Shown: positions 16,849-24,030 of the stretch, in pieces
Layout: every line of letters begins with the position of its first letter
Position numbering within the stretch: the first letter of the stretch is position 1
Made by a program: the position numbers and the translations under genes
From: DATBGS01 sp036557885
GTDB taxonomy: Bacteria > Chloroflexota > Ktedonobacteria > Ktedonobacterales > DATBGS01
NCBI GenBank assembly: GCA_036557885.1
Contig: DATBGS010000140.1
Location: 1-64,000, forward strand
Direction: 5' to 3'
DNA length: 64,000 nucleotides
Notes under the pieces: generated by a model
The model's database searches: none
What the model was told of the DNA's origin: nothing
Seen by the model: only the letters and a program-made list of their open reading frames with translations

Positions 16849-17748
16849 CTAGTGATGACGGGAGGCGTGCCTCACGACCATCCGCTTTGAGGCGGTGGAA
16901 AATTCTTGCGCCAGTTCCCGAAACCAGGGATACATCATGGCACGCTCCTCGCTCATGGCGCGGGCAAAGGCCAGCCTGCGCTCCCTGGCGCAGCCCAGAT
17001 CAAACACCTGCACCGCCAGCCGCAGCGCCTTCAAGTGATCTTCATGCCAATTGGGGCCAAGCAGGTCTTCCCTGGCCCAGCGGTCAGGCGCGTGTGAGAT
17101 TGTCACCTTGGGCTGGATGTTCCCCAGATACGACCAGAACATATTGCCAACGGCCAGGTTCTTGATATTACTGCGCTCCAGAATGGGCAGCCACTCCGCG
17201 TGCTGCCACCAGCGCCACGCCTTCGGGCTGGGCTTCTCCTTCCGCGTGATGCCCACCAGCCGCAGCTTGCGCTGGACAGCTTCCCACTCCACGCCGCTTT
17301 CTTTGGACCAGCGATGCAGCAGCTTCACCAAATTGCCCAGCGTCTCCCCATAGGCGATCAGGTCCACAAATGCCGCCGGGCGCTCGCGCTTCAGCAGCGC
17401 TTTTGGGCTGAGTTCCAGGTCGCTCAGATAGTCGCGCATAGCTTCAATTGCGCCGGGGTGCTTCTCGCGTATCTCGTCCTCGGTCCACCATCGCATGGAG
17501 AACTGCACCAGGCGCAGGCGATCAGCCCAGGTTGAATCCAGCAGCAAGCCGCTCAGATGGTCAAACAGGCTCTCTGGCGACCTGCCCACAAAATACAGGT
17601 CGCTGTCATCTGAGTAGCCGATCACTTTGGCGCAGCAAAGCAGCAGATCATCCAGAAAGCCCGGATACGTTTCTGCCTCCGGGCCATCCAGCAAGCCGCC
17701 TAACTCGTTGCGCCGCTGAATATTCCAGCGAAACGGTTGTTGAAACAT
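16849..17748 (-). CDS. Unknown protein of the ubiquitin-like/TROVE operon (299 aa)
   Basis: Not recognised. Soluble, mixed alpha/beta. Residues 33-68 contain LDDLLLCCAKVIGYSDDSD and the segment LYFVGRSPESLFDHLSGLL, which looks like a nucleotide- or phosphate-binding strand-loop-helix. The rest is rich in Trp, Arg and helices (H-R-W-S-K-E-S-G-V-E-W near 150; A-W-R-W-W-Q-H-A-E-W near 185). The ribosome site AGGAG falls in a duplicated 22-bp segment created by a repeat insertion upstream. Conserved placement beside the JAMM and E1-like genes makes it a likely functional part of the system. No catalytic function is claimed. Confidence 0.7.
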   Translation of the reverse strand: MFQQPFRWNIQRRNELGGLLDGPEAETYPGFLDDLLLCCAKVIGYSDDSDLYFVGRSPESLFDHLSGLLLDSTWADRLRLVQFSMRWWTEDEIREKHPGAIEAMRDYLSDLELSPKALLKRERPAAFVDLIAYGETLGNLVKLLHRWSKESGVEWEAVQRKLRLVGITRKEKPSPKAWRWWQHAEWLPILERSNIKNLAVGNMFWSYLGNIQPKVTISHAPDRWAREDLLGPNWHEDHLKALRLAVQVFDLGCARERRLAFARAMSEERAMMYPWFRELAQEFSTASKRMVVRHASRHH

Positions 17749-17756
17749 GGTACAGG

Positions 17757-17886
17757 CTCAATTTCTCCTGGGCGGATGCTCGTAGCATCGGCGTCCCTGC
17801 TGGTGAGCAGGGACGGCCCGGCACCCTAAGACAAAGGGCAGGCGGAGGCCGGGGCTACAAGCAACTCAATTTCTCCTCGGCGGATG
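17757..17886. repeat. Palindromic repeat insertion flanked by a 22-bp direct duplication
   Basis: The segments 17757-17778 and 17865-17886 (CTCAATTTCTCC...GGCGGATG) are identical except for one base. Between them lies an 86-bp GTAGC-family element (17779-17864) with the same CCCGGCACCCTAAGACAAAG core seen near 14766 and 50034. The right copy encodes the last codons and stop of the 298-aa gene. The left copy carries the AGGAG ribosome site of the 299-aa gene. This is the pattern expected of an insertion that duplicated its target. Confidence 0.9.
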
Positions 17887-18762
17887 CACCCGCCGATAAT
17901 ATTCCTCGCTGATGTCGGCGTTCTCGCCCACGCGCGGCACATGGCGCGCTCTGGACTCGCGCAGCACCCCTACCAGGCTCGTCAGGTCGAAGTCGCGGTC
18001 ATGTCCGGCCAGGCAGATGCCCGCCGTCATCACCGTCAGATCATCCTTGCGCACGGTGCTGACGTGCCGCTGGTTCCCTACCTGATACATCACGGTGTAG
18101 ACATCGGCCCGCTCCAGAAACGAGAGCATCTTGCCGCCCGCGTGAGAGAGCGCCTCCGCCAGCTTGCCCTCCACCGAGTTGCGCCGCGCTTCTTCGATGG
18201 CTTTCCAGGTTTCGGCATAAGCGGCGCGTTCCTCCGCCGAAAGCCCCTTCTTTTGCAACTTCTCCGGCGCGATTTGCTCGTTGAACGCCTGGCGCAGATA
18301 GGCCGCCAGCGCCGGATTATGTCGGCTGTCGCGCCGCTCGTACCAGAACAGTCGCCCATCAAAGCGGGCTACCACCACATCAAACGGCTCGATGCCCTCT
18401 TCCGCCAGCAGCACTGGCACTGGCCCATTCAGACGAAAGCGTGTATCGCCCCGGTGCGCCGGGAGCGCTGACCAGCGCCGCCCCTTGCGTGCCAGCGCAA
18501 TCAGCCGCACCGCAGGGAACAGCCCCAGATACGCCGCCACTTCTGCCAGGCTTGCCGGGCGCTCGATCTTCGCCTGCTCTCTGGAGAGGGGGCGCAGGAT
18601 GGCCCAGCCCTCGAACTTCGGGTCATCCGCCCGCAACTGGCACAGAACCCCCGCAACGCGCACCATGACCGGCTGACCCGGCAGCACTGGCGCTAATAAC
18701 GAAGAAAGAAGAAAGTCTTGCTCCGCCGCCTCTAGTTTGTTGAGGATGTCGTCAATACCCAT
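17866..18762 (-). CDS. Unknown protein of the ubiquitin-like/TROVE operon (298 aa)
   Basis: Not recognised. The start ATG 18762 overlaps the end of the upstream vWA gene by 31 bases. The N-terminal half is beta-rich (V-M-V-R-V-A-G-V-L-C-Q-L-R; G-W-A-I-L-R-P-L). Residues about 170-215 are a charged helical stretch (K-L-Q-K-K-G-L-S-A-E-E-R). The C-terminal third has the compact block TVMTAGICLAGHDRDFDLTS, where a lone Cys and His sit together on a strand-loop. An E2-like carrier role would need such a Cys, but the fold cannot be verified by eye. A copy of the TTTCTTC motif is translated near the N-terminus. Confidence 0.7.
   Translation of the reverse strand: MGIDDILNKLEAAEQDFLLSSLLAPVLPGQPVMVRVAGVLCQLRADDPKFEGWAILRPLSREQAKIERPASLAEVAAYLGLFPAVRLIALARKGRRWSALPAHRGDTRFRLNGPVPVLLAEEGIEPFDVVVARFDGRLFWYERRDSRHNPALAAYLRQAFNEQIAPEKLQKKGLSAEERAAYAETWKAIEEARRNSVEGKLAEALSHAGGKMLSFLERADVYTVMYQVGNQRHVSTVRKDDLTVMTAGICLAGHDRDFDLTSLVGVLRESRARHVPRVGENADISEEYYRRVHPPRRN
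18699..18716 (-). repeat. TTTCTTC motif inside coding sequence
   Basis: The minus strand reads ACTTTCTTCTTTCTTCGT, translated as part of D-F-L-L-S-S-L-L near residue 17 of the 298-aa operon protein. It is the clearest motif copy lying within a reading frame. Confidence 0.8.
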
Positions 18763-19520
18763 TGCAGCAGCCCCCGCGACCCTAACCGGCTGATGGACGC
18801 CGCCACCCTTGGGCGGCTGCTTTCCAGCCGCTCGGCCAGGTCGTCTATCATCAGATCAGGCTTGGCCTCGTGCTCGGCAAGCACCTTGCGATCAAACTCC
18901 AGGTTGCCAAACTCGGCTACAAGAATCTCCTTCAGCCGCTCAATGGCCTGGCTGCCCTGCCCGGCAGCAAAGAACTCGCCGCCGGTCATCGTACTGAGCC
19001 GCGTAAACGCCTCGATCATGTGCTTATCCTGCGTCAGCCCCAGCGCGTAGACAACGATGCGGGCCGTTTCAGCTTCAGCCGTCACGCTCTCCACCGTCTT
19101 CCCACACGGGCAGCCCTTGGGGAACGCATCGCCACCACCGCCCACGCCATGCGGCGGCGCGTCGCCCACCAGGACAGCGATACGCCGCGCGTGCTTGCGC
19201 CAGGCCAGTTGGCTGCACGCCGCGCTGACTCCATCCAGCACCGATTCTGGCCCGTCGCCGCCGCCTTCTGGCTTGAGCGCGTTGATCGTCTTCTGGGCCT
19301 CCTTCAGGCTCCCCCTAAATGGATGCGCCCGAAACGGCAGCTTATCCTGCGGGGGATGGTCGCGGTATTCGACCACCCCCAACCGCAGGTCCACCTCGGC
19401 AGCCTTCAGCAGTTCATACATCATGTTCACCATCTGCTGCTTGGCTGCCGAAATCAACCCGCCCATGCTGCCGGTGGTGTCCACAACAAACGCTACGTCA
19501 AGCTCGTTAATTTCCGCCAT
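18732..19520 (-). CDS. von Willebrand factor A-domain protein
   Basis: 262 aa. The MIDAS motif is FVVDTTGSMGG at residues 11-21 (D-x-T-x-S form), with the further metal-site Thr/Asp regions in G-D-G-P-E-S-V-L-D-G and V-L-V-G-D-A-P-P-H. The last 70 residues form a small helical domain (D-L-M-I-D-D-L-A-E-R-L-E-S-S-R-P-R-V) resembling a winged-helix-like module. The ATG follows the TROVE stop directly (TAGATG), so the two are translationally coupled. vWA domains mediate metal-dependent protein contacts. It probably assembles with the TROVE-vWA protein. Confidence 0.85.
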   Translation of the reverse strand: MAEINELDVAFVVDTTGSMGGLISAAKQQMVNMMYELLKAAEVDLRLGVVEYRDHPPQDKLPFRAHPFRGSLKEAQKTINALKPEGGGDGPESVLDGVSAACSQLAWRKHARRIAVLVGDAPPHGVGGGGDAFPKGCPCGKTVESVTAEAETARIVVYALGLTQDKHMIEAFTRLSTMTGGEFFAAGQGSQAIERLKEILVAEFGNLEFDRKVLAEHEAKPDLMIDDLAERLESSRPRVAASISRLGSRGLLQWVLTTSSTN

Positions 19521-22502
19521 CTACGCAACCCTCCGCTCTGGCAGCGGGTAGTCCATGATTTCCATGAGCAAGTCTACCATTGAAGGCCGCGTCAGCAGCG
19601 GAATCAGGTTCGTCAGCGCGTAGTAGTCGCCCTTGAACTCAAACGGCCTGACCGTGACGCCCAGGTCGTTGCAGACCTTCTCCAGATGCGCGCTGGACCC
19701 GCCAACCTTGACGAAGACCACATCAGGCCGCACGTTGAGTGCCTGAGCGTAGGCTTCATAGGCGTCCTTAAAGAGCGGCGCGACGTTCTCGCCCTCATCG
19801 GTCACCATGATGATCTGCTCCACCCGCTCGCCCTTCTTGCGCATCCACTCCAGCGCCACGCCGCACGACGTGCTGCCGCCAGCGTTGATGCCCGCCAGTG
19901 CCTTCTCCCAGTCGGCCAGGCTGGTGCCCTTGACCTTGACGGGATACGCCGCCGAGTCAAAGGCGTAAGCGAACAGGCCGCTTTCGCAGATGGCCGAGAT
20001 CATCGCCCCAAGCTGGCGACCAACTTCGATGGCCTCGTGCATGGACCCTGAATTGTGGCTCACAATGCCATTGCTGATGAACGAATGGTCCCCAGGCACA
20101 CATAGATCGTATACTGGTTCCTCGCCTTCTGTGATCCCAGCAATCTTATCCAAGAAAAGCTGCGACTCGGCAATCTCACGGATGCTGCCAAGCTCACCAA
20201 CTGAGGGTACCGTAACCAACATGCGGGGCAGAAGGTCTGCTGGCACACGATCACCTTTTGCATTGCCCTTAAAGCAGGCAACTGTAGGGAATGCCTGGCG
20301 CAGTTCACTCTGCATGCCCGGCTTGGATGCCACAATCACACTTGCCAACTCTGGGATGGAATCCCAACGGGCTGACCAGGTTAGTGTATGCCCGTTTGCA
20401 ACGGAGATAGCCACAGCTTCATGCTTTATCTCAGAAGCAAAGCCAACCTGAGATAGAAAGCGTTCGGCATCGCTACCGCCAATTGTCAACCGCCAATACT
20501 CCCGTCTAATACCAGAGCCGTTTGTCGCAAAGCTTGTTGTGGGCTTCAAGCGGCTGACAATGCCAAAGTTGAGCAGCATAACCTGAATAGTCCGCAAGAG
20601 GTGTTCGGATGCTGAAGTCGCAGCTAGCACACCCATCTCACGGCTCATCAAGCCACCATCGCCTGCGAAATAGGCTCGGAGAAACGCGCGTTGCGTCTTT
20701 TCAGGGGACATCAACACAGACAACGGAACCTTGCAATCGCGTGACCGACTCTTTCTGAATCCAACTGCTTCATCCAAGAAATGAAGCAACTCTTCAGAAG
20801 GCACAATGACCCTCTTGGAGCCATTGTAGCTCTCAATGCGCGGTTGGATGCCAAACAGCGCAACCGTTAATTCGCAAAAGTCTGTGACAAGCTGCTCATC
20901 GCTGTTGATAAATTCAACAAACGCAGGCCGTATATGAATTCGGCCCTCCGAAACGACATAGCCCACCCAACGCGCCAGTTCAGGAGACATGCTATCCGGC
21001 ACACGGAGAGGCGCTTCTGAAGGCTGGTAGGGAGTCTTCGCCTTGTAGCTAGAGAATGAGACAGCATGCCCGAAGCTGCGCGTGTTGCGCCGTAGGGCAA
21101 CATAATCACCTGGCTGCAATGTACCCGCCTCGCGCCACTCCAACGTCGCAGTGGCGGATTGGTAGCACAACACAGGATGATTCAGTGACGCCCCCAACCG
21201 ATAGCCCTTCTCTGTTTCCAGATAGCGAACCGGCTTCGTTCCATTCAAATACAGATGTGTCGCTGTAGCTGAACCTGAACGTGTGGCTACCTGCAAATCC
21301 AGGCCAATCTCACGGACTCCTAACCGCACTGGCGGAACAAGGCTCTCGATAGGCAGCAAGCCATGCTCGGTGCAGACGAGCGTATCTCCAACCACACACT
21401 TATCTATAAGAAGAGATGTTGGGCGCTTGATGGACCCCTTGGCCTTCACCTGCGTCTCGGTGATCTCCTCCAACTGCTCGGCCAGTTCGCCCGTCGCGTC
21501 TGCCGCTTCCAGGGCCACCTTCGCCTTGTACGCGGAGACGCGCTTGTCCTTCTTGGCCGCCTCCAGCTTGGCGTCAATCAGCTTCTTGATGTCGGCGTTG
21601 TCCATCGCCCCGCGCTCCTTCAGCGAGGCCACGTTGTTGATGACCTCCTGCGGACTCATGGCGTTGACCAGCGCCGCCAGCACCATTGGCGTCATCTTCT
21701 TGATCAAGGACGCCGCCACGCGGTAGGGAATCTTGTGCTCCGCAATGGCCCGCGCCTGCTCCGCCGGATCGGTCGCCCTGGCGATCTGCTTCACCGCGTA
21801 GAGCACGCTGTCCTCTGGAGGGTTATCCTCGAAGAGAATCGCCTGCGCTCGCTTGGAAGGCTCAATGTGCAGACCGGCATAGAGCCGCTTCATGGCCTCA
21901 CGCGCATTCAAGATGGCCGAATCCAGCCGCCCAGGGTGCGCCTCGCGCTCGCGCAGATAGCGCGTCACTTCGGTGCGCATGGAGCGCGGGACGTTGACGA
22001 ACAACCCCACCTGCTCGGTCTTCTTCTCCGCCTTGCCCGCCTTGAGGGGCTGCGCCCCCACCACGCCAGCCTTGACCGCCTGGTCTGCTGCACGTCGCGC
22101 GGCGCGTGCTGCACGCCCCTTCAACGCCTTGCCCTTTGTACCCCCGGCGTCCCTGCCGGGCCGTCCCTTGCCCTTCGCGTCGGCCTTGGGCACACGCTTG
22201 GTGACCTTTTGTCCCTTGATGAAGTCCACCACACGCGCCAGTTGATAGGGTGGAAGCTGCCGCAGCAAGGCCAGACCCACGTCGCGGTGTCCCTCAAACT
22301 GCGAGAGACAGAGCTGGATCACAAACATTTCCTTGTGGTCGCGCACATCACCCTGGTTCGCGTACCAGGCCGCCAACTGCACGTAGAAGCGCGGGTCTTG
22401 CGTAATCATCTCCTTGTGCATGGACGCAAGGGCGGCAAGCTCGCGGTGCGGCGTCGTCAACAACGTGTTGAGCAGCGCCAGACGAAGATCCTTTTCACTC
22501 AT
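19521..22502 (-). CDS. TROVE (Ro60-like) RNA-binding protein with vWA domain, interrupted by an intein
   Basis: 993-aa precursor. Residues 1-360 look like the alpha-helical TROVE ring (DPRFYVQLAAWY, GDVRDHKEMFV, RDVGLALLRQLPPYQLARVV), with a basic Lys/Arg/Ala linker at about 100-160. The vWA domain follows but is split: residues 361-368 end in LLIDK and residues 818 onward begin SGSMHEAIEVG, giving DKSGSM after splicing. Residues 369-817 are an intein. The spliced protein would be 544 aa, near the size of Ro60 (about 538). Ro60 proteins bind misfolded RNAs and Y RNAs and help exoribonucleases. The gene is second in the operon after the ubiquitin-like protein. Part of the basic linker is encoded by a palindromic repeat. 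Confidence 0.85.
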   Translation of the reverse strand: MSEKDLRLALLNTLLTTPHRELAALASMHKEMITQDPRFYVQLAAWYANQGDVRDHKEMFVIQLCLSQFEGHRDVGLALLRQLPPYQLARVVDFIKGQKVTKRVPKADAKGKGRPGRDAGGTKGKALKGRAARAARRAADQAVKAGVVGAQPLKAGKAEKKTEQVGLFVNVPRSMRTEVTRYLREREAHPGRLDSAILNAREAMKRLYAGLHIEPSKRAQAILFEDNPPEDSVLYAVKQIARATDPAEQARAIAEHKIPYRVAASLIKKMTPMVLAALVNAMSPQEVINNVASLKERGAMDNADIKKLIDAKLEAAKKDKRVSAYKAKVALEAADATGELAEQLEEITETQVKAKGSIKRPTSLLIDKCVVGDTLVCTEHGLLPIESLVPPVRLGVREIGLDLQVATRSGSATATHLYLNGTKPVRYLETEKGYRLGASLNHPVLCYQSATATLEWREAGTLQPGDYVALRRNTRSFGHAVSFSSYKAKTPYQPSEAPLRVPDSMSPELARWVGYVVSEGRIHIRPAFVEFINSDEQLVTDFCELTVALFGIQPRIESYNGSKRVIVPSEELLHFLDEAVGFRKSRSRDCKVPLSVLMSPEKTQRAFLRAYFAGDGGLMSREMGVLAATSASEHLLRTIQVMLLNFGIVSRLKPTTSFATNGSGIRREYWRLTIGGSDAERFLSQVGFASEIKHEAVAISVANGHTLTWSARWDSIPELASVIVASKPGMQSELRQAFPTVACFKGNAKGDRVPADLLPRMLVTVPSVGELGSIREIAESQLFLDKIAGITEGEEPVYDLCVPGDHSFISNGIVSHNSGSMHEAIEVGRQLGAMISAICESGLFAYAFDSAAYPVKVKGTSLADWEKALAGINAGGSTSCGVALEWMRKKGERVEQIIMVTDEGENVAPLFKDAYEAYAQALNVRPDVVFVKVGGSSAHLEKVCNDLGVTVRPFEFKGDYYALTNLIPLLTRPSMVDLLMEIMDYPLPERRVA
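20052..21398 (-). mobile_element. Intein with LAGLIDADG homing endonuclease in the TROVE-vWA gene
   Basis: 449 residues (369-817 of the precursor). The N-terminal splice block begins Cys-V-V-G-D-T-L-V and continues E-H-G-L-L-P-I-E-S-L. Block B is GASLNHPVL. Two LAGLIDADG helices are visible: LARWVGYVVSEGRI and RAFLRAYFAGDGGL. The C-terminal blocks are VYDLCVPGDHSFISNG and IVSHN, followed by Ser as +1 residue. The DNA is visibly more AT-rich than the flanking host gene, consistent with recent horizontal gain. The insertion point is between Lys and Ser of the vWA D-x-S-x-S metal site. Confidence 0.95.
22137..22162. repeat. Palindromic repeat fragment translated within the TROVE gene
   Basis: TGTACCCCCGGCGTCCCTGC and the following bases match the intergenic repeat at 62392 with one mismatch. 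On the minus strand it supplies the G-R-P-G-R-D-A-G-G-T residues in the basic linker of the TROVE protein, around residues 114-123. The reading frame is kept. Confidence 0.75.
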
Positions 22503-22525
22503 GTGGACTTCACCTCAATTGCTAC

Positions 22526-22572
22526 AAAAAACTCAGGGCTGGAAGGTCGGCCTCTGCGACCCTCCAGCCCTG
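22526..22572 (-). terminator. Intrinsic terminator between the ubiquitin-like and TROVE genes
   Basis: On the minus strand CAGGGCTGGA (22572-22563) pairs with TCCAGCCCTG (22543-22534), with extra pairing inside the loop, followed by AGTTTTTTG. It sits after the ubiquitin-like stop and just before the TROVE start. It could attenuate transcription so that the small protein is made in excess over the downstream genes. Confidence 0.8.
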
Positions 22573-22587
22573 TCCCTCCTGGGGATT

Positions 22588-22818
22588 TCACCCAAAGACT
22601 GCTTCAGGTCGCACGGTTATATTCCCGTTGGCGTGTCGCTCCACGACATATGGCCGTAGCCCCGACAGCGGAATCTCAAACTGTCGCGCTAACGCCTGTT
22701 TGATCTCGTCATCACTGGACGCCACGCCCACATCCAGGTCGCTTGCCGCGAGACGCCAGCTTTGCCCGTGATAGCGAATATGCACCATCGGCGCCTGGCG
22801 CTCCATCTGCTCAGCCAT
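22588..22818 (-). CDS. Ubiquitin-like (beta-grasp) small protein
   Basis: 76 aa from ATG 22818, AAGGAG ribosome site 5 bases upstream; an upstream in-frame extension to 22923 has no such site. The body alternates strand/strand/helix/strand: M-V-H-I-R-Y-H-G-Q-S-W-R-L, then D-D-E-I-K-Q-A-L-A-R-Q-F as the central helix, then Y-V-V-E-R-H and I-T-V-R-P-E-A-V-F-G. The size, order of elements and terminal Gly fit a ubiquitin/ThiS/MoaD-type beta-grasp protein. It ends in Phe-Gly, not Gly-Gly, so no trimming is needed to expose the Gly. As first gene of an operon with an E1-like enzyme and a JAMM peptidase, it is the likely modifier. Confidence 0.75.
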   Translation of the reverse strand: MAEQMERQAPMVHIRYHGQSWRLAASDLDVGVASSDDEIKQALARQFEIPLSGLRPYVVERHANGNITVRPEAVFG

Positions 22819-22849
22819 AGTGTACTCCTTGGATTCTCTCACGAACAGG

Positions 22850-22865
22850 TTTCTTCTTTCTTCGT
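22850..22865 (+). repeat. TTTCTTC motif upstream of the ubiquitin-like gene
   Basis: Plus strand TTTCTTCTTTCTTCGT, 31 bases upstream of the minus-strand ATG, so the operon transcript leader would carry its purine-rich complement. Confidence 0.8.
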
Positions 22866-22967
22866 TTCGTTCTCGCCTTTGCGTGTGTGGCTGTCCTGTT
22901 CGCTCATTTCTACCACAAAGCAAGAACGCTCGGTGCAGCGGGAATGTTACATGAACATCACACTACT

Positions 22968-23026
22968 ACGAAGAAAGAAGTAAGTCGTTCTGGAAAGAGG
23001 GCGCCTATACTTTCTTCTTTCTTCGT
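22968..23026. repeat. Inverted pair of TTTCTTC motifs forming a possible 18-bp hairpin
   Basis: ACGAAGAAAGAAGTAAGT (22968-22985) faces ACTTTCTTCTTTCTTCGT (23009-23026). They pair over 18 bases with one mismatch around a 23-base loop. This is the only head-to-head pair in the window. It lies in the gene-free 231 bases (22819-23049) upstream of the ubiquitin-like/TROVE operon. Apart from these repeats and an 8-bp pair CGAACAGG/CCTGTTCG (near 22842 and 22894), no convincing promoter was found in this gap. Confidence 0.7.
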
Positions 23027-23049
23027 TCATTGCGCAGAGCAGGGGGCGC

Positions 23050-23274
23050 TTACGTTGCCTGTGCCCCTTTCGACTTGCTGAACCACGCGGGCCGGTGTTT
23101 GCTCGCCCGGCCACCGTTTTGCGAAAAAGTGAAAGCGATGCCCTGCGCCTTCAGTTGCTCCATCACTGGCGCTAGCTCCTGCCCACCAACGACCCACAGC
23201 GCCCCGCCCGCCTCGCGCTTATCTACGACCTCCAGTCCCTTCTCCTTGAGGAAGCCAACAACGTCAAACCCCAT
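23050..23274 (-). CDS. Small conserved hypothetical protein (74 aa, or 107 aa from 23373)
   Basis: Body: MGFDVVGFLKEKGLEVVDKR, then GGALWVVGG, then a helix, then GGRASKHRPAWFSK at the end. The G-x-A-L-W-V-x-G-G and G-G-R-A-(S/T)-K-x-R-P-x-W-(F/Y) pattern looks like a small conserved DNA- or RNA-contact domain seen by itself or at the end of larger proteins. I do not know a function. Two starts are possible. ATG 23274 is preceded by an AAGAAAGAAGAA stretch that is itself a TTTCTTC motif copy. The longer frame from 23373 would translate that motif as H-T-K-K-E-E-R. Confidence 0.55.
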   Translation of the reverse strand: MGFDVVGFLKEKGLEVVDKREAGGALWVVGGQELAPVMEQLKAQGIAFTFSQNGGRASKHRPAWFSKSKGAQAT

Positions 23275-23276
23275 TC

Positions 23277-23293
23277 TTTCTTCTTTCTTCGTA
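23277..23293 (+). repeat. TTTCTTC motif at the start of the 74-aa gene
   Basis: Plus strand TTTCTTCTTTCTTCGTA. On the minus strand its purine-rich complement ends three bases before ATG 23274 and could serve as a weak ribosome site. Confidence 0.8.
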
Positions 23294-23388
23294 TGACTCT
23301 GGTTGGACCACCATACATCATAGAGGTCCAGAGGCACGTTACCAGGCTGATCTTTCTTCCCAAATTCATTCATGCTCTCAGCATCTCT

Positions 23389-23823
23389 CTAGCTCACCCG
23401 CTCCCAGACCAGATGCGAACTGCGCTCCAGCCCCCGAATCAGCACCGGGCGAGTTGAAAGTGTCAGGCGATTGCCCTCGAAAGTATAGAGCCGTTCCTGC
23501 ACGCTGCCAATCCAGTTGGGAAAGAAGCTCACCTCCACGTGATGATGAATCGTCCCATCGTCTTGAATCTCATACGGCCCAGCATACGACACATACAGCT
23601 TTCCTGCCGCCGCCAGTTCCTCTGGCGTGCCCTCCGCAGCGTCGTTGGCGTTGGCAAAGCGCGGGCGGTGCGCCGCCATAAACGCCACGCACATCGTGCC
23701 CTCGGCAGAATAGATGATATAGCCCTGCGCGTCGCGTCCATAGGGGTAGCGCACGCGCCCGTCTGCCGTGCGGCTCTCTACCGACACCAGCCTCCAGGTG
23801 CCCACAAAAGGATTGTCGCTCAT
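23389..23823 (-). CDS. Lipocalin-like domain protein
   Basis: 144 aa from ATG 23823 (MSDNPFVGTWRLVSVE). A 15-residue longer start at 23868 is possible. N-terminal GTWRLVS, G-Y-I-I-Y-S-A-E-G-T-M, A-G-P-Y-E and a terminal T-L-S-T-R-P strand fit the Lipocalin_5 family: single-domain beta-barrels of about 130-150 aa that probably bind small hydrophobic ligands in the cytoplasm. No link with the neighbouring system is evident. Confidence 0.75.
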   Translation of the reverse strand: MSDNPFVGTWRLVSVESRTADGRVRYPYGRDAQGYIIYSAEGTMCVAFMAAHRPRFANANDAAEGTPEELAAAGKLYVSYAGPYEIQDDGTIHHHVEVSFFPNWIGSVQERLYTFEGNRLTLSTRPVLIRGLERSSHLVWERVS

Positions 23824-24030
23824 TGGTTCCACCACTTTTACGATAAACGGAGCAGGCGCCTGCTCCATCCTGAACGGTGTGAAAACAGCGATATTCTACC
23901 CATCACAACGGCGCTCTGTCAGCAGCGCCAGGGCAGCGCAGGCGACCCAGATCGTCAAGCCAGCGTATCCGCAGAACTCGATCCGTCAGTCGTGTGCCTG
24001 GTTGGGCGTGGGAGTGCAGCCCATTTTTCC

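Noticed and set aside
22819..23049. Y RNA gene beside the TROVE operon
   Set aside because: Only a repeat-derived hairpin is visible; no tRNA-like T-loop or known Y RNA motif could be found, so it is listed as a hypothesis and not as an RNA gene.
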